From assembly GCF_000287675.1 (NCBI RefSeq), contig NZ_ALJL01000036.1:124001-188000 (forward strand): a DNA stretch of 64,000 nucleotides. Direction: 5' to 3'. The DNA comes from Lachnoanaerobaculum sp. ICM7. Its GTDB lineage: Bacteria > Bacillota > Clostridia > Lachnospirales > Lachnospiraceae. Below, piece after piece: positions 54,065-61,917 of this stretch; the stretch's first letter is position 1; each line of letters begins with the position of its first letter. The position numbers and the translations under genes are program-made. A model generated the notes under the pieces. It was not told the DNA's origin and did not search any database. It saw only the letters and a list, made by a program, of their open reading frames with translations.

Positions 54065-55528
54065 ATGGAATTAATATTAAAAGCAAAAGACATTCGTGTG
54101 GAATTCAAAGGACGCGATGTTTTAGATATAAATGAATTAGAAGTATATGATTATGACCGTATTGGTTTAGTAGGAGCAAATGGTGCTGGAAAAAGCACTT
54201 TACTCAGGGTACTTTTAGGAGAATTAACTCCCCCAGGATGTAAAATGAATCGTCTGGGTGAACTTGCCTATATTCCCCAGTTGGACGAAGTAACTCTGCA
54301 GGAGGAAAAAGATTTTGCACTTGTAGGCAAGCTAGGTGTTGAGCAATTAAATATACAGACTATGAGCGGTGGTGAAGAAACAAGGCTTAAAATAGCACAG
54401 GCCTTATCGGCACAGGTTCATGGTATTTTAGCGGATGAACCTACGAGCCATTTAGACCGTGAAGGAATTGATTTTCTAATAGGACAGCTAAAATATTTTA
54501 CAGGTGCACTGTTAGTTATTAGCCATGACCGCTATTTTCTTGATGAAATAGTAGATAAAATATGGGAACTGAAAGATGGCAAAATCACTGAGTATTGGGG
54601 AAACTATTCTGATTATCTTCGTCAGAAAGAGGAAGAACGTAAGAGCCAAGCTGCAGAATACGAACAATTTATTGCGGAACGTGCCCGATTGGAAAGGGCT
54701 GCGGAGGAAAAGCGAAAACAGGCTCGTAAAATAGAACAGAAGGCAAAAGGTTCTTCAAAGAAAAAAAGTACTGAAGACGGAGGGCGTTTAGCTCATCAAA
54801 AATCAATAGGAAGTAAGGAAAAAAAGATGTATAATGCTGCTAAAACCCTAGAGCACAGGATTGCGGCCTTAGGAAAAGTAGAAGCTCCGGAAGGCATTCG
54901 CAGAATTCGTTTCAGGCAAAGTAAAGCATTGGAGCTCCATAATCCATACCCTATAGTCGGTGCAGAAATTAATAAAGTATTTGGGGATAAGGCTCTGTTT
55001 GAAAATGCATCTTTTCAAATTCCGTTAGGAGCAAAAGTGGCGTTAACTGGTGGTAATGGAATCGGAAAAACAACTTTAATCCAAATGATCTTAAACCATG
55101 AAGAAGGAATTTCTATTTCGCCTAAGGCAAAAATAGGTTACTTTGCACAGAATGGTTACAAGTACAACAGTAATCAGAATGTTATGGAGTTTATGCAGAA
55201 GGATTGTGACTACAATATATCAGAAATTCGTTCAGTGCTAGCATCTATGGGGTTCAAACAGAACGATATTGGAAAAAGTTTATCTGTTTTAAGCGGTGGA
55301 GAAATTATAAAATTGTTGCTTGCTAAAATGCTCATGGGTAGATATAACATCCTAATAATGGATGAACCCAGTAACTTCCTTGACATACCAAGTTTAGAGG
55401 CTTTGGAAATACTAATGAAGGAGTACACCGGAACTATCGTGTTTATCACCCACGATAAACGATTACTCGAAAATGTAGCAGATGTAGTTTATGAAATTAG
55501 AGATAAGAAAATAAATCTGAAACATTAA
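54065..55528 (+). CDS. msr(D): ABC-F ribosomal protection protein Msr(D)
   Basis: The 487-residue soluble protein has two ABC ATPase domains without membrane parts. It has Walker [10 protein letters not shown] and GGNGIGKTT, signatures MSGGEETRL and LSGGEIIKL, and a long charged linker (about 185-260, with [17 protein letters not shown]) that reaches into the ribosome. It dislodges macrolides from the ribosome. Full length and intact motifs indicate function. GGAGG precedes the ATG. It works together with Mef(A). Confidence 0.93.
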
Positions 55529-55619
55529 ATTTAAGGTAGTCGCTGGTCAGTATAGTCTGTTCTGGTTGGCGACTCCATTGTTAAAGAGTATAAAGACTTT
55601 AGATTTTATGAATATTAAA

Positions 55620-55653
55620 AATAGGAACAGTCAATTGAACTGCTCCTATTTTT
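55620..55653. terminator. Bidirectional terminator between msr(D) and the DUF5960 gene
   Basis: AATAGGAACAGTC and GAACTGCTCCTATT form a long stem centred on AATT, flanked by an A tract and a T tract. It overlaps the DUF5960 stop codon. Another weaker hairpin (GTCGC...GGCGAC) lies at about 55537-55572. Confidence 0.75.
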
Positions 55654-55945
55654 CTGCTAAATATATTGTAGTTTTCTTATATGTATAATGATAGATTAGC
55701 GGATTCTCATCTACGGTACTTACTTCAAATATGAAGAAGTGATCGCGGTTATCTCTGGACTTTTCCTTATTGAGGACAAAGTAATTCTTACGTGAAGTCG
55801 CCATTGTTTTTAGGATATCATCAGTTAGGAAGGTCAATGGAATATTCATGTTAGAGTAGCGGTAGAAGTCACGTTCAAAATCTTGGTAGCTCTCGCTATA
55901 ATAGTCCATTTGTAGGTGATTACGCTGAAACTCAAGCTGATTCAT
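55646..55945 (-). CDS. DUF5960 family protein of a streptococcal mobile element
   Basis: The 99-residue protein starts at the ATG for MNQLEFQ, which has GAGGAGGTG upstream; a longer frame lacks this support. The pattern YSNMNIPLTFLTDDILKTMA matches a small protein family I know as DUF5960 from streptococcal conjugative elements, next to umuC-like genes. Function unknown. It overlaps the YolD-like gene by 14 bases, so the minus-strand genes form one operon. Confidence 0.65.
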   Translation of the reverse strand: MNQLEFQRNHLQMDYYSESYQDFERDFYRYSNMNIPLTFLTDDILKTMATSRKNYFVLNKEKSRDNRDHFFIFEVSTVDENPLIYHYTYKKTTIYLAEK

Positions 55946-56300
55946 AGAGCACCTCCTCGACAAGTTCAATACTAATAATGTCTTTTAATTTCAAATTGAT
56001 GTGACCTGTTGTAGTTTTTATCAAAATGAAATCTTTGGTCAGACTTGGTATTGTTCCAGTGTAGGAAACACGCTTGTTTTTTTCAATCACTTGAATGCGT
56101 GTGCGTAGCTGCCCGGCGTATACTTGACTGAGGAGTAATAATTTCTTCTCTAGTGATAAGTCAGACATGTACGTTACTTTGTTTGTATCATCAGAGAGTG
56201 CTGATGCATGTTCAGATAGGAAAAAGCCCATCCATTTTTGCATCTTTGTATCCTGGTACTCTCTTGCTGATTGAAATGGTAAATATGAACGGTCAATCAT
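55932..56300 (-). CDS. YolD-like protein
   Basis: The 122-residue protein begins MIDRSYLPFQSAREYQDTKM and has a beta-rich C-terminal half (RISYTGTI-like strand, then DFILIKTTTGHINLKLKDII). This fits the YolD-like family, whose members lie next to UmuC/UvrX-type Y-family DNA polymerase genes, as here. It may modulate translesion synthesis. AAAGGA precedes the ATG. Confidence 0.6.
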   Translation of the reverse strand: MIDRSYLPFQSAREYQDTKMQKWMGFFLSEHASALSDDTNKVTYMSDLSLEKKLLLLSQVYAGQLRTRIQVIEKNKRVSYTGTIPSLTKDFILIKTTTGHINLKLKDIISIELVEEVLYESA

Positions 56301-56312
56301 ATCAAATCCTTT

Positions 56313-56648
56313 CTATGCAGAGGCAAGGGTATTTTTATCAAATTGAATCGTAAAACCTTGAATTCCCCCACCTGTGTAACATTCTTTAAAGCGATTGATT
56401 ACCTCAGTATAGATTATCACAGATGAGCTTGTTGGCTTAATGCTAAATGTAAATTCCAATGGTAATCGGTTTTCAGATTTAGCATGTACTAGTCGTATCG
56501 ATATTTCAGTTGTTTTGAGTTTTCTCTGACGAAGTTTTGAAGTTGCTGTTTCAACGATTCCATGTAAAAATCTTTCAAGCATTTCAATATCATTACATCC
56601 TTTGCTACGGATTTCTGAAAATTGTACTGTATTTTTTTCTTGTTTCAT
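56313..56648 (-). CDS. Small protein resembling a free-standing Y-polymerase little-finger domain
   Basis: The 111-residue protein overlaps the end of the umuC remnant by four bases and has GGAGGG upstream. Its pattern KLRQRKLKTTEISIRLVHAK, later VINRFKECYTGGGIQGFTIQ, runs parallel to the UmuC C-terminal domain beside it (TTVVSIHIGYSRTE, then YTSGAVRQIGVSYSG). I infer that it is a separate little-finger-like domain. No catalytic part is present. Confidence 0.5.
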   Translation of the reverse strand: MKQEKNTVQFSEIRSKGCNDIEMLERFLHGIVETATSKLRQRKLKTTEISIRLVHAKSENRLPLEFTFSIKPTSSSVIIYTEVINRFKECYTGGGIQGFTIQFDKNTLASA

Positions 56649-57075
56649 TTTAATCCCTCCAATCCACCCGCGGAATGACCACCGATAAGTTTACTGCGTT
56701 CAATATTTCTGGAACCTTCAGTTAGGACGGTTCCTTTTTGTATGGCTAAAAAACCAAACTGTTCTCTGACAACATCAATAGCTGTCTGAAGTCTATTATC
56801 TTTTTCAATTTGTTCTACATCATCAAAGAGTGATAGTAGAGTATAGCTTTCATCTACGAAGCCACTATAAGATACACCAATTTGTCTCACTGCACCAGAG
56901 GTGTATTTTTTCGGAATAATACAAGTACATGACTCACCATTGTTTTGGGGAGATTTGCGGGTTCAATTTTATTCTGAGCATTTATAGATTTTTTCATCTC
57001 AGTCCTAGAATAGCCAATATGAATAGAAACGACAGTAGTCAATACTAGGGCTACTGTTCCGTTCCACAGTATCAT
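56645..57075 (-). pseudogene. UmuC-like DNA polymerase, truncated and frameshifted remnant
   Basis: Two adjacent frames together read as the C-terminal domain of a UmuC-type polymerase. The first has TTVVSIHIGYSRTEMKKSIN and ends after VLVLFRK. The second resumes with YTSGAVRQIGVSY and ends FGFLAIQKGTVLTEGS then RSKLIGGHSAGGLEGLK. The switch is at CGAAAAAATACACC near 56892-56897; one more A would join the frames. The catalytic palm and fingers are absent, so the gene is also deleted at its 5' end. Such a umuC-like gene is the last gene of Mega/Tn1207.1-type elements. Confidence 0.72.
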
Positions 57076-57133
57076 TTAAAAATCATTTTCACACCCTTTC
57101 GTCTATTAGTATAGAAGAAAGCTCTCAGCACAC

Positions 57134-57215
57134 GTTGAGGCAGTATCACTGCTTGTACGAGCTTAGAAAAAAATGTTGACGAAAAAGCCTTGGTGTCAAG
57201 GATTTTTTGCTATCC
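57134..57215 (+). promoter_or_regulatory. GTTGAGGC segment and terminator, related to 51625-51830
   Basis: GTTGAGGCAGTA, CTGCTTGTA, AGCTTAGAAA and an AAGCCTTG...CAAGG-TTTTTTGC hairpin occur in the same order as in 51625-51830, with about 130 bases fewer between the first two. The two segments enclose the macrolide unit. Confidence 0.55.
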
Positions 57216-57235
57216 TCAAAAAGATAATTTTATAA

Positions 57236-57264
57236 TTGACAATTTGTCAGTAGAGCAGTATAAT
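57236..57264 (+). promoter_or_regulatory. Promoter and operator of the first TetR gene
   Basis: TTGACA (57236-57241) and TATAAT (57259-57264) are 17 bases apart. The palindrome TGACAATTTGTCA (57237-57249) covers the -35 box, so bound repressor would block the promoter. The same palindrome stands before the ABC gene at 57985. Confidence 0.8.
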
Positions 57265-57284
57265 TTATAATCAGGAGGAATAAA

Positions 57285-57902
57285 ATGCGAGATGTAAAAG
57301 ATCCGGAAATTCGACGGGCTGAGATTATGGATGCTTCTATGCTCCTCTTTATGGAGAAAGGATATGCGAACACAACAACTCAGGATATAGTCGATAAGGT
57401 AAATATATCACGAGGTTTGTTATACTATCACTTTAAGAACAAAGAAGATATTCTATATTGTCTTGTGGAACGATATTCAGAGAAATTATTGAGAGATATT
57501 CATGTGATTGTCAATGATGACGACAAAACTGCTATTGAAAAAATAAGAGCCTTTATAGATGCCACAATAATCTCTACAGATAACGTTTCAGCGGAGGGAA
57601 CTGAGTTACAAAAGACGGTTGATCTTAAAGAAAATCGTTATATGTTAGATAAGTTATCCCATAAGCTCATTGAAAAACTGACTATATATTTTGAGAGGAT
57701 AATAAATCAAGGCATCTCAGAAAAAGTATTTTCTGTAAAATATCCATCTGAAACAGCAGAATTTCTTATGACAGCCTATGTTTTTGTTTCAAATAACATA
57801 GGTATAAAAACATCAAAGAAAGAACCTGTCAAAGATTACTTGAATGCATTTAAGATAATGCTGGAACAAAACCTAAATACAAAAGGACTCTTTAGCAATT
57901 AA
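57285..57902 (+). CDS. TetR family regulator of the adjacent ABC exporter
   Basis: The 205-residue protein has an N-terminal TetR helix-turn-helix: ASMLLFMEKGYANTTTQDIV then VNISRGLLYYHFKNKEDILY. The C-terminal half would bind an unknown ligand. The operator over its own promoter and the identical palindrome before the ABC ATPase gene show that it probably represses itself and the exporter. AGGAGG precedes the ATG. A terminator follows at 57935-57967. Confidence 0.88.
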   Translation: MRDVKDPEIRRAEIMDASMLLFMEKGYANTTTQDIVDKVNISRGLLYYHFKNKEDILYCLVERYSEKLLRDIHVIVNDDDKTAIEKIRAFIDATIISTDNVSAEGTELQKTVDLKENRYMLDKLSHKLIEKLTIYFERIINQGISEKVFSVKYPSETAEFLMTAYVFVSNNIGIKTSKKEPVKDYLNAFKIMLEQNLNTKGLFSN

Positions 57903-57934
57903 AAAAAGATAGAATGTTTGTAAAGAGAACTATG

Positions 57935-57967
57935 TACCGATAGCTGAATCAAAACAAGCTATCGGTA
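57935..57967 (+). terminator. Terminator after the first TetR gene
   Basis: TACCGATAGCT and AGCTATCGGTA form an 11-bp perfect stem followed by TTATTT. Confidence 0.7.
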
Positions 57968-57984
57968 TTATTTCAAAATATGAC

Positions 57985-57997
57985 TGACAAATTGTCA
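57985..57997. promoter_or_regulatory. Second TetR operator, before the ABC ATPase gene
   Basis: TGACAAATTGTCA repeats the palindrome of 57237-57249 with one changed centre base. It is 15 bases before the ATG, close to the ribosome binding site GAGGTG. Confidence 0.7.
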
Positions 57998-58011
57998 ATA
58001 GAGGTGAAAAT

Positions 58012-58722
58012 ATGTTAGAGATAAAGAATTTTAGTAAAAGTTATGGGGATAAGAAGGTTGTGGATAACCTATCTATTTCAGTACAGCCTGGAGATATTTA
58101 TGGTTTTATTGGAGCAAATGGTGCGGGAAAAACGACAACGATAAAGGCAGTTGTCGGTATCCATGATTTTGAAGACGGAAGTATAATTATCAACGGTCAT
58201 TCTATTAAAGAAGAACCTGTTATTTGTAAAAAAATGATGGCGTATATCCCAGATAATCCAGATTTGTATGAACATATGACAGGACTTCAATATATTAATT
58301 TCATTGCTGACCTGTTTGAAATTCCTACAAAAATACGCAGGGAGAGAATCCAAAATTACGGTGATTTATTTGATATGACTGAGCATCTTTCGGGGATAAT
58401 TTCTTCATATTCACATGGTATGAAGCAACGAACAGCCATTATTTCTGCACTTGTACATTCTCCCAAACTATTGATTTTAGATGAACCTTTTGTTGGGCTA
58501 GATCCCAAAGCAACTTTCCTACTAAAGAAAATTATGCATGAGTGTGTTTCAGATGGAGGTGCTATTTTCTTTTCAACCCATGTATTGGATGTTGCGGAAA
58601 AATTATGTAATAAGATTGCCATTATCAAAAATGGAAAGTTAGTTGCAAGTGGTAATACAGGAGATATCAAAGGTAATGAATCATTGGAAGCATTTTTCAT
58701 GGAGGTGCAGGGCAATGAGTAA
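58012..58722 (+). CDS. ABC transporter ATP-binding protein
   Basis: The 236-residue ATPase has Walker A GANGAGKTT, signature SYSHGMKQRTAIISAL, Walker B LLILDEPFVGLDP and FFSTHVLD with the switch histidine. The type resembles exporter ATPases of the EcsA/YthP or lantibiotic-immunity sort. It overlaps the permease gene by 8 bases and is controlled by the TetR operator upstream. The substrate is unknown. Confidence 0.88.
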   Translation: MLEIKNFSKSYGDKKVVDNLSISVQPGDIYGFIGANGAGKTTTIKAVVGIHDFEDGSIIINGHSIKEEPVICKKMMAYIPDNPDLYEHMTGLQYINFIADLFEIPTKIRRERIQNYGDLFDMTEHLSGIISSYSHGMKQRTAIISALVHSPKLLILDEPFVGLDPKATFLLKKIMHECVSDGGAIFFSTHVLDVAEKLCNKIAIIKNGKLVASGNTGDIKGNESLEAFFMEVQGNE

Positions 58723-60274
58723 CATTTGGATACTAATTAGAGCACAATTGATAAATTTTTTTCCCATTAACCAGATTAGAGAGACGGGAAATAAAAAACA
58801 AAGTTCAATGGCTATTGCGAGTTTTGGCATAGTAACTCTTGCCTTATTTTGCTTTTTTTATAATATCCTAACAGCTAAAACATTGGTACAAGTTGGACAA
58901 CAAAACTTGATTCCGGCATATATGGTCTCTGTCTCAAGTTTTTCGATATTATTTTTGACAGTTTTTTATTCGAATGGCATTTTATTTGGCAGTCGAGATA
59001 TGGAAATTCTCCAATCCTTACCTGTTAAAAGTTCGTATATTATCACCAGCAAGTTCATGTTTATGTACTTATTGAATTTTTTAATAGGCTTGATGTTTAT
59101 GCTTCCGGGTGGAATTGTATGGGGCTTGAACGGAAGTTTAAACCTCCTACAGATTATATTGTATTTTACTTCTATATTTTTTGCCCCTTTGATCCCCATG
59201 TGTATAGCGGCATGCATGGGACTCGTTATTGTTGTCGCTTCATCTTTTTTTAAAAGAAAAAATGTTATCTCTCTTATTTTTTCATTTGCGATGCTAGGTA
59301 TAATTGGATATTTTGCATTATCAGCTTTGCAATCAGGTGATGAAAGTAGTATTGGGGTTACTCTGGCTAAGCAAATTACTGGACTGTATCCAATTTCTAG
59401 ACTATTTATGTCATACTACAATTTTCCAATGTACTATGGGATGGGATTTTATATAGTTCTTTCAATAGTCGTCTTTTATCTATTTGTCAAAATTGCTTCG
59501 TTGAAGTATGGACTACTTAATACACTTGCCAATACAAAATCAAGTTATGCTAATGACAAAGTATCTTATGAAAGAAAATCGGTATTTTTTGCCTTGTATC
59601 AAAAAGAGCTTGGACGATTTTTAAGTTCTTATATGGCAGTCTTGAATGCTGGGCTTGGAGTGATTCTTTTATGTGTCTTTAGTATATGTTTCCTGTTTAA
59701 TTCTGTAGGTCAAATAGGAAATTCTGCAGGAATTGAAAATATAAATGAGTATCTTTCAAACTTAGCTCCCGTCTTTATTGCATCTATGCTTTCACTCAGT
59801 TGTCCAGCAGCTTCATCTATATCTTTAGAAGGTAAAAATATTTGGATTTTGAAAAGTTCTCCGGTTGAGATAAAAATGATTTTAAATGCTAAGATAGCTG
59901 TCAACCTTACACTTCATTTGATTGGATATATGATTTCTGTATCAGTATTTATGCTGAAACTTGATATGAATCCTATTCAAGTTATGAATCTAGTTATTGT
60001 TCCTATATGTTACTCCCTTTTTATAACGGTAATCGGAATTTCATTAAATAAAAAATATCCTAACTATGATTGGGACAGTGAGATGATAGTCGTCAAACAA
60101 AGTCTACCTGTTATTGTGACTGGAATTATTGGTATGATTGTACTTATTACGCCTATTTTTCTTAATTGGGTGTTAAATATTCCGATTACATTTGTTTTGC
60201 AGGTAGTATCAGTAGTTTTATTGGTTATTACAATGGGTGTTTATATAACAATGAGCAAGTCGAATTTTATCTAG
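58715..60274 (+). CDS. ABC transporter permease, exporter type
   Basis: I start at the ATG 58715 (MSNIWILIRAQLINFF), which has GGAGGTG upstream; a longer frame runs inside the ATPase gene. The 519-residue protein has about twelve hydrophobic helices in two groups and no transport signature that fixes its substrate. Its size and partner fit large exporter permeases of Firmicutes. It probably forms a homodimer or half-channel with the preceding ATPase. Confidence 0.8.
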   Translation: MSNIWILIRAQLINFFPINQIRETGNKKQSSMAIASFGIVTLALFCFFYNILTAKTLVQVGQQNLIPAYMVSVSSFSILFLTVFYSNGILFGSRDMEILQSLPVKSSYIITSKFMFMYLLNFLIGLMFMLPGGIVWGLNGSLNLLQIILYFTSIFFAPLIPMCIAACMGLVIVVASSFFKRKNVISLIFSFAMLGIIGYFALSALQSGDESSIGVTLAKQITGLYPISRLFMSYYNFPMYYGMGFYIVLSIVVFYLFVKIASLKYGLLNTLANTKSSYANDKVSYERKSVFFALYQKELGRFLSSYMAVLNAGLGVILLCVFSICFLFNSVGQIGNSAGIENINEYLSNLAPVFIASMLSLSCPAASSISLEGKNIWILKSSPVEIKMILNAKIAVNLTLHLIGYMISVSVFMLKLDMNPIQVMNLVIVPICYSLFITVIGISLNKKYPNYDWDSEMIVVKQSLPVIVTGIIGMIVLITPIFLNWVLNIPITFVLQVVSVVLLVITMGVYITMSKSNFI

Positions 60275-60292
60275 TTAAAGGAGGAAAATAAG

Positions 60293-60514
60293 ATGAAAAA
60301 CAGACTGACAAAAGATATTTTGGTGTTGCTAGGGATGACAGTCATAATAGTTGTTATTTGTAGTTTTCTCCCAGAGGAAGTTCCTATCCATTTCAATGCA
60401 AAAGGTGTTGCAGATATGTTTGCAAATAAATATTATCTTCTACTGGCTACAGTAATTCCATACTCTGCATATTGGAAGATTGTTAGGGGGAAGGAAAATA
60501 AAAAGATTAAATGA
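60293..60514 (+). CDS. DUF1648 (SdpI-like) membrane protein, probably truncated
   Basis: The 73-residue protein has two hydrophobic stretches and the DUF1648 motif LPEEVPIHFNAKGVADMF. Full SdpI-type immunity proteins are longer (about 160-220 residues), and here the frame turns into a charged tail after VIPYSAYW, so the rest is probably lost. It has an AAGGAGG site. Its position between exporter and GntR gene is common in YtrA-type operons. Confidence 0.65.
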   Translation: MKNRLTKDILVLLGMTVIIVVICSFLPEEVPIHFNAKGVADMFANKYYLLLATVIPYSAYWKIVRGKENKKIK

Positions 60515-60840
60515 AACCCCATCTATATTTACAGATTGCATCAAAATTAAGAACAACTATTTTAAGAGGTGATTATGTGCTTGGACAAAAAATTCCTTCG
60601 ATAAGGAGTTTAGCAGAAAATGAGAAGTGTAATCCAGCAACAATCCAAAAAGCAATGAAAGTTCTCGAAGAACAGAATTTGGTTATTAGCTGTGGAACAT
60701 TAGGATATTTTGTCATAGCAAGCGAGCAAGAAATAAAGGAGTTAAGATATCAAGAATCGAACAAGCTAGTGAAAATTTTGTTTGAAAATCTAGGTGAGCT
60801 AGGATTTTCGGAAGATGAGATTGTCAATTTATTTTTTTGA
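60511..60840 (+). CDS. GntR family regulator, YtrA-type
   Basis: The 109-residue protein has a GntR winged helix (LYLQIASKLRTTILRGDYVL, then IPSIRSLAENEKCNPATIQK and the ALKVLEEQNLV-like wing) and only a short tail without effector domain, as in YtrA-type regulators of ABC exporter operons. It overlaps the DUF1648 gene by four bases, so it is part of the same transcript. A terminator follows. Confidence 0.82.
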   Translation: MKPHLYLQIASKLRTTILRGDYVLGQKIPSIRSLAENEKCNPATIQKAMKVLEEQNLVISCGTLGYFVIASEQEIKELRYQESNKLVKILFENLGELGFSEDEIVNLFF

Positions 60841-60897
60841 AAAGATGCTTAGATGAAGTTGAATGGAAATTTATTAGGATTATTTTTGAAAGTATAT

Positions 60898-60924
60898 AAA
60901 AGCCTTGATTATAAGGCTTTTTTT
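60898..60924 (+). terminator. Terminator of the ABC exporter operon
   Basis: AAAAGCCTT and AAGGCTTTTTTT form a 9-bp stem with a long T tract. Confidence 0.85.
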
Positions 60925-60943
60925 GCATTTTCCAATAAAGAAC

Positions 60944-60994
60944 TTGACATTATTAGTTACTTCCACTACAATAGAATTACATACCATCGGTATG
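60944..60994 (+). promoter_or_regulatory. Promoter and operator of the second TetR gene
   Basis: TTGACA (60944-60949) and TACAAT (60967-60972) are 17 bases apart. The palindrome CATACCATCGGTATG (60980-60994) follows the -10 box and would block transcription when bound. Related palindromes stand at 61773 and 61805. Confidence 0.78.
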
Positions 60995-61010
60995 ATAGAA
61001 AGGAACAAAA

Positions 61011-61640
61011 ATGGCAAGGAATAGAAACTCACATGAAACTAGAAAAAAAATACTAGAGGTCTCTAAAAATCTATTTTTAGAAAAAGGATTTGATAATACA
61101 TCAATACAAGATATCATAGATGGATTAGGTGGATTAACAAAAGGTGTTATCTATCATCATTTTGAGTCTAAATATGATATACTGCAAACAATCATTAGCG
61201 AAAATAATCAAGAAATTTTAAATTATAATTGGAGAGGAAATACTGGATTAGAAAAGATACAAAATTCTTTGATGGACTCTTTCTCTAATTTTGAACACCA
61301 AAGGCTCGTTTACTCTGCCTCAATCATGCTAAGAAGTCCACGCTTATTGGGAGAGCAGTATCTAGGTCTATTTTCTGATTTTTTACCCGAAATTAGAGAA
61401 AAGGTTTACGAAGGAGTTGAAGATGGGTCTATTAAAACAGAATATCCAGAAGAGCTAGCAGATTTAATTGTTTTATCTCTAAATATTTGGATTGGTTTTC
61501 AAATTTCCGTTTTTTCATTAGTAGAATTAAAGCGTAAAATGAATTTCATTAAACTTACTTTTGAAGGTCTAGGGGTACAGTTAATTTCTGATGAAATGAT
61601 GGAGGTGATTTTCAACTTATTTGATCGCTTAAAAAAATAG
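61011..61640 (+). CDS. TetR family regulator, second
   Basis: The 209-residue protein has a TetR helix-turn-helix: VSKNLFLEKGFDNTSIQDII then LTKGVIYHHFESKYDILQTI. The rest is helical and would bind an inducer. The palindrome before its gene and two related ones before the next permease gene indicate autoregulation and control of that permease. It is preceded by AAGGA. Confidence 0.88.
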   Translation: MARNRNSHETRKKILEVSKNLFLEKGFDNTSIQDIIDGLGGLTKGVIYHHFESKYDILQTIISENNQEILNYNWRGNTGLEKIQNSLMDSFSNFEHQRLVYSASIMLRSPRLLGEQYLGLFSDFLPEIREKVYEGVEDGSIKTEYPEELADLIVLSLNIWIGFQISVFSLVELKRKMNFIKLTFEGLGVQLISDEMMEVIFNLFDRLKK

Positions 61641-61772
61641 TAAATAAGTAGTCGCATGACATTCATGTTAATACTAATTTCTATTTATGTGTTATCAATT
61701 CAATAAATTATCTTACATAATTTATAGTTAAAAAATAACATACTTTAAGTGTGTTATTAAAAATCTATTATA

Positions 61773-61787
61773 CATACCGAGGGTATG
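61773..61787. promoter_or_regulatory. Operator copy upstream of the ABC-2 permease
   Basis: CATACCGAGGGTATG matches the operator before the second TetR gene except for the three centre bases. It lies in the 277-base gap 61641-61917, which has no gene. Confidence 0.72.
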
Positions 61788-61804
61788 TTTGTTTTTAGTA
61801 TATA

Positions 61805-61819
61805 CATACCGATAGTATG
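61805..61819. promoter_or_regulatory. Second operator copy upstream of the ABC-2 permease
   Basis: CATACCGATAGTATG is a third version with one arm mismatch, 17 bases after the previous copy. Two sites in a row suggest cooperative repression. Confidence 0.68.
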
Positions 61820-61917
61820 TATGGTGCCATTGTCTGTAAAATAAGCTTATTTTTAAATATTTGTCGAGATTAGTCTGAATAGTTTATTCTTTATTTACGC
61901 TTTGGAGGAAATAATCT

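Noticed and set aside
60853-61056. 67-codon open frame after the GntR gene
   Set aside because: It runs through a terminator hairpin, a promoter and an operator and into the second TetR gene in another frame.
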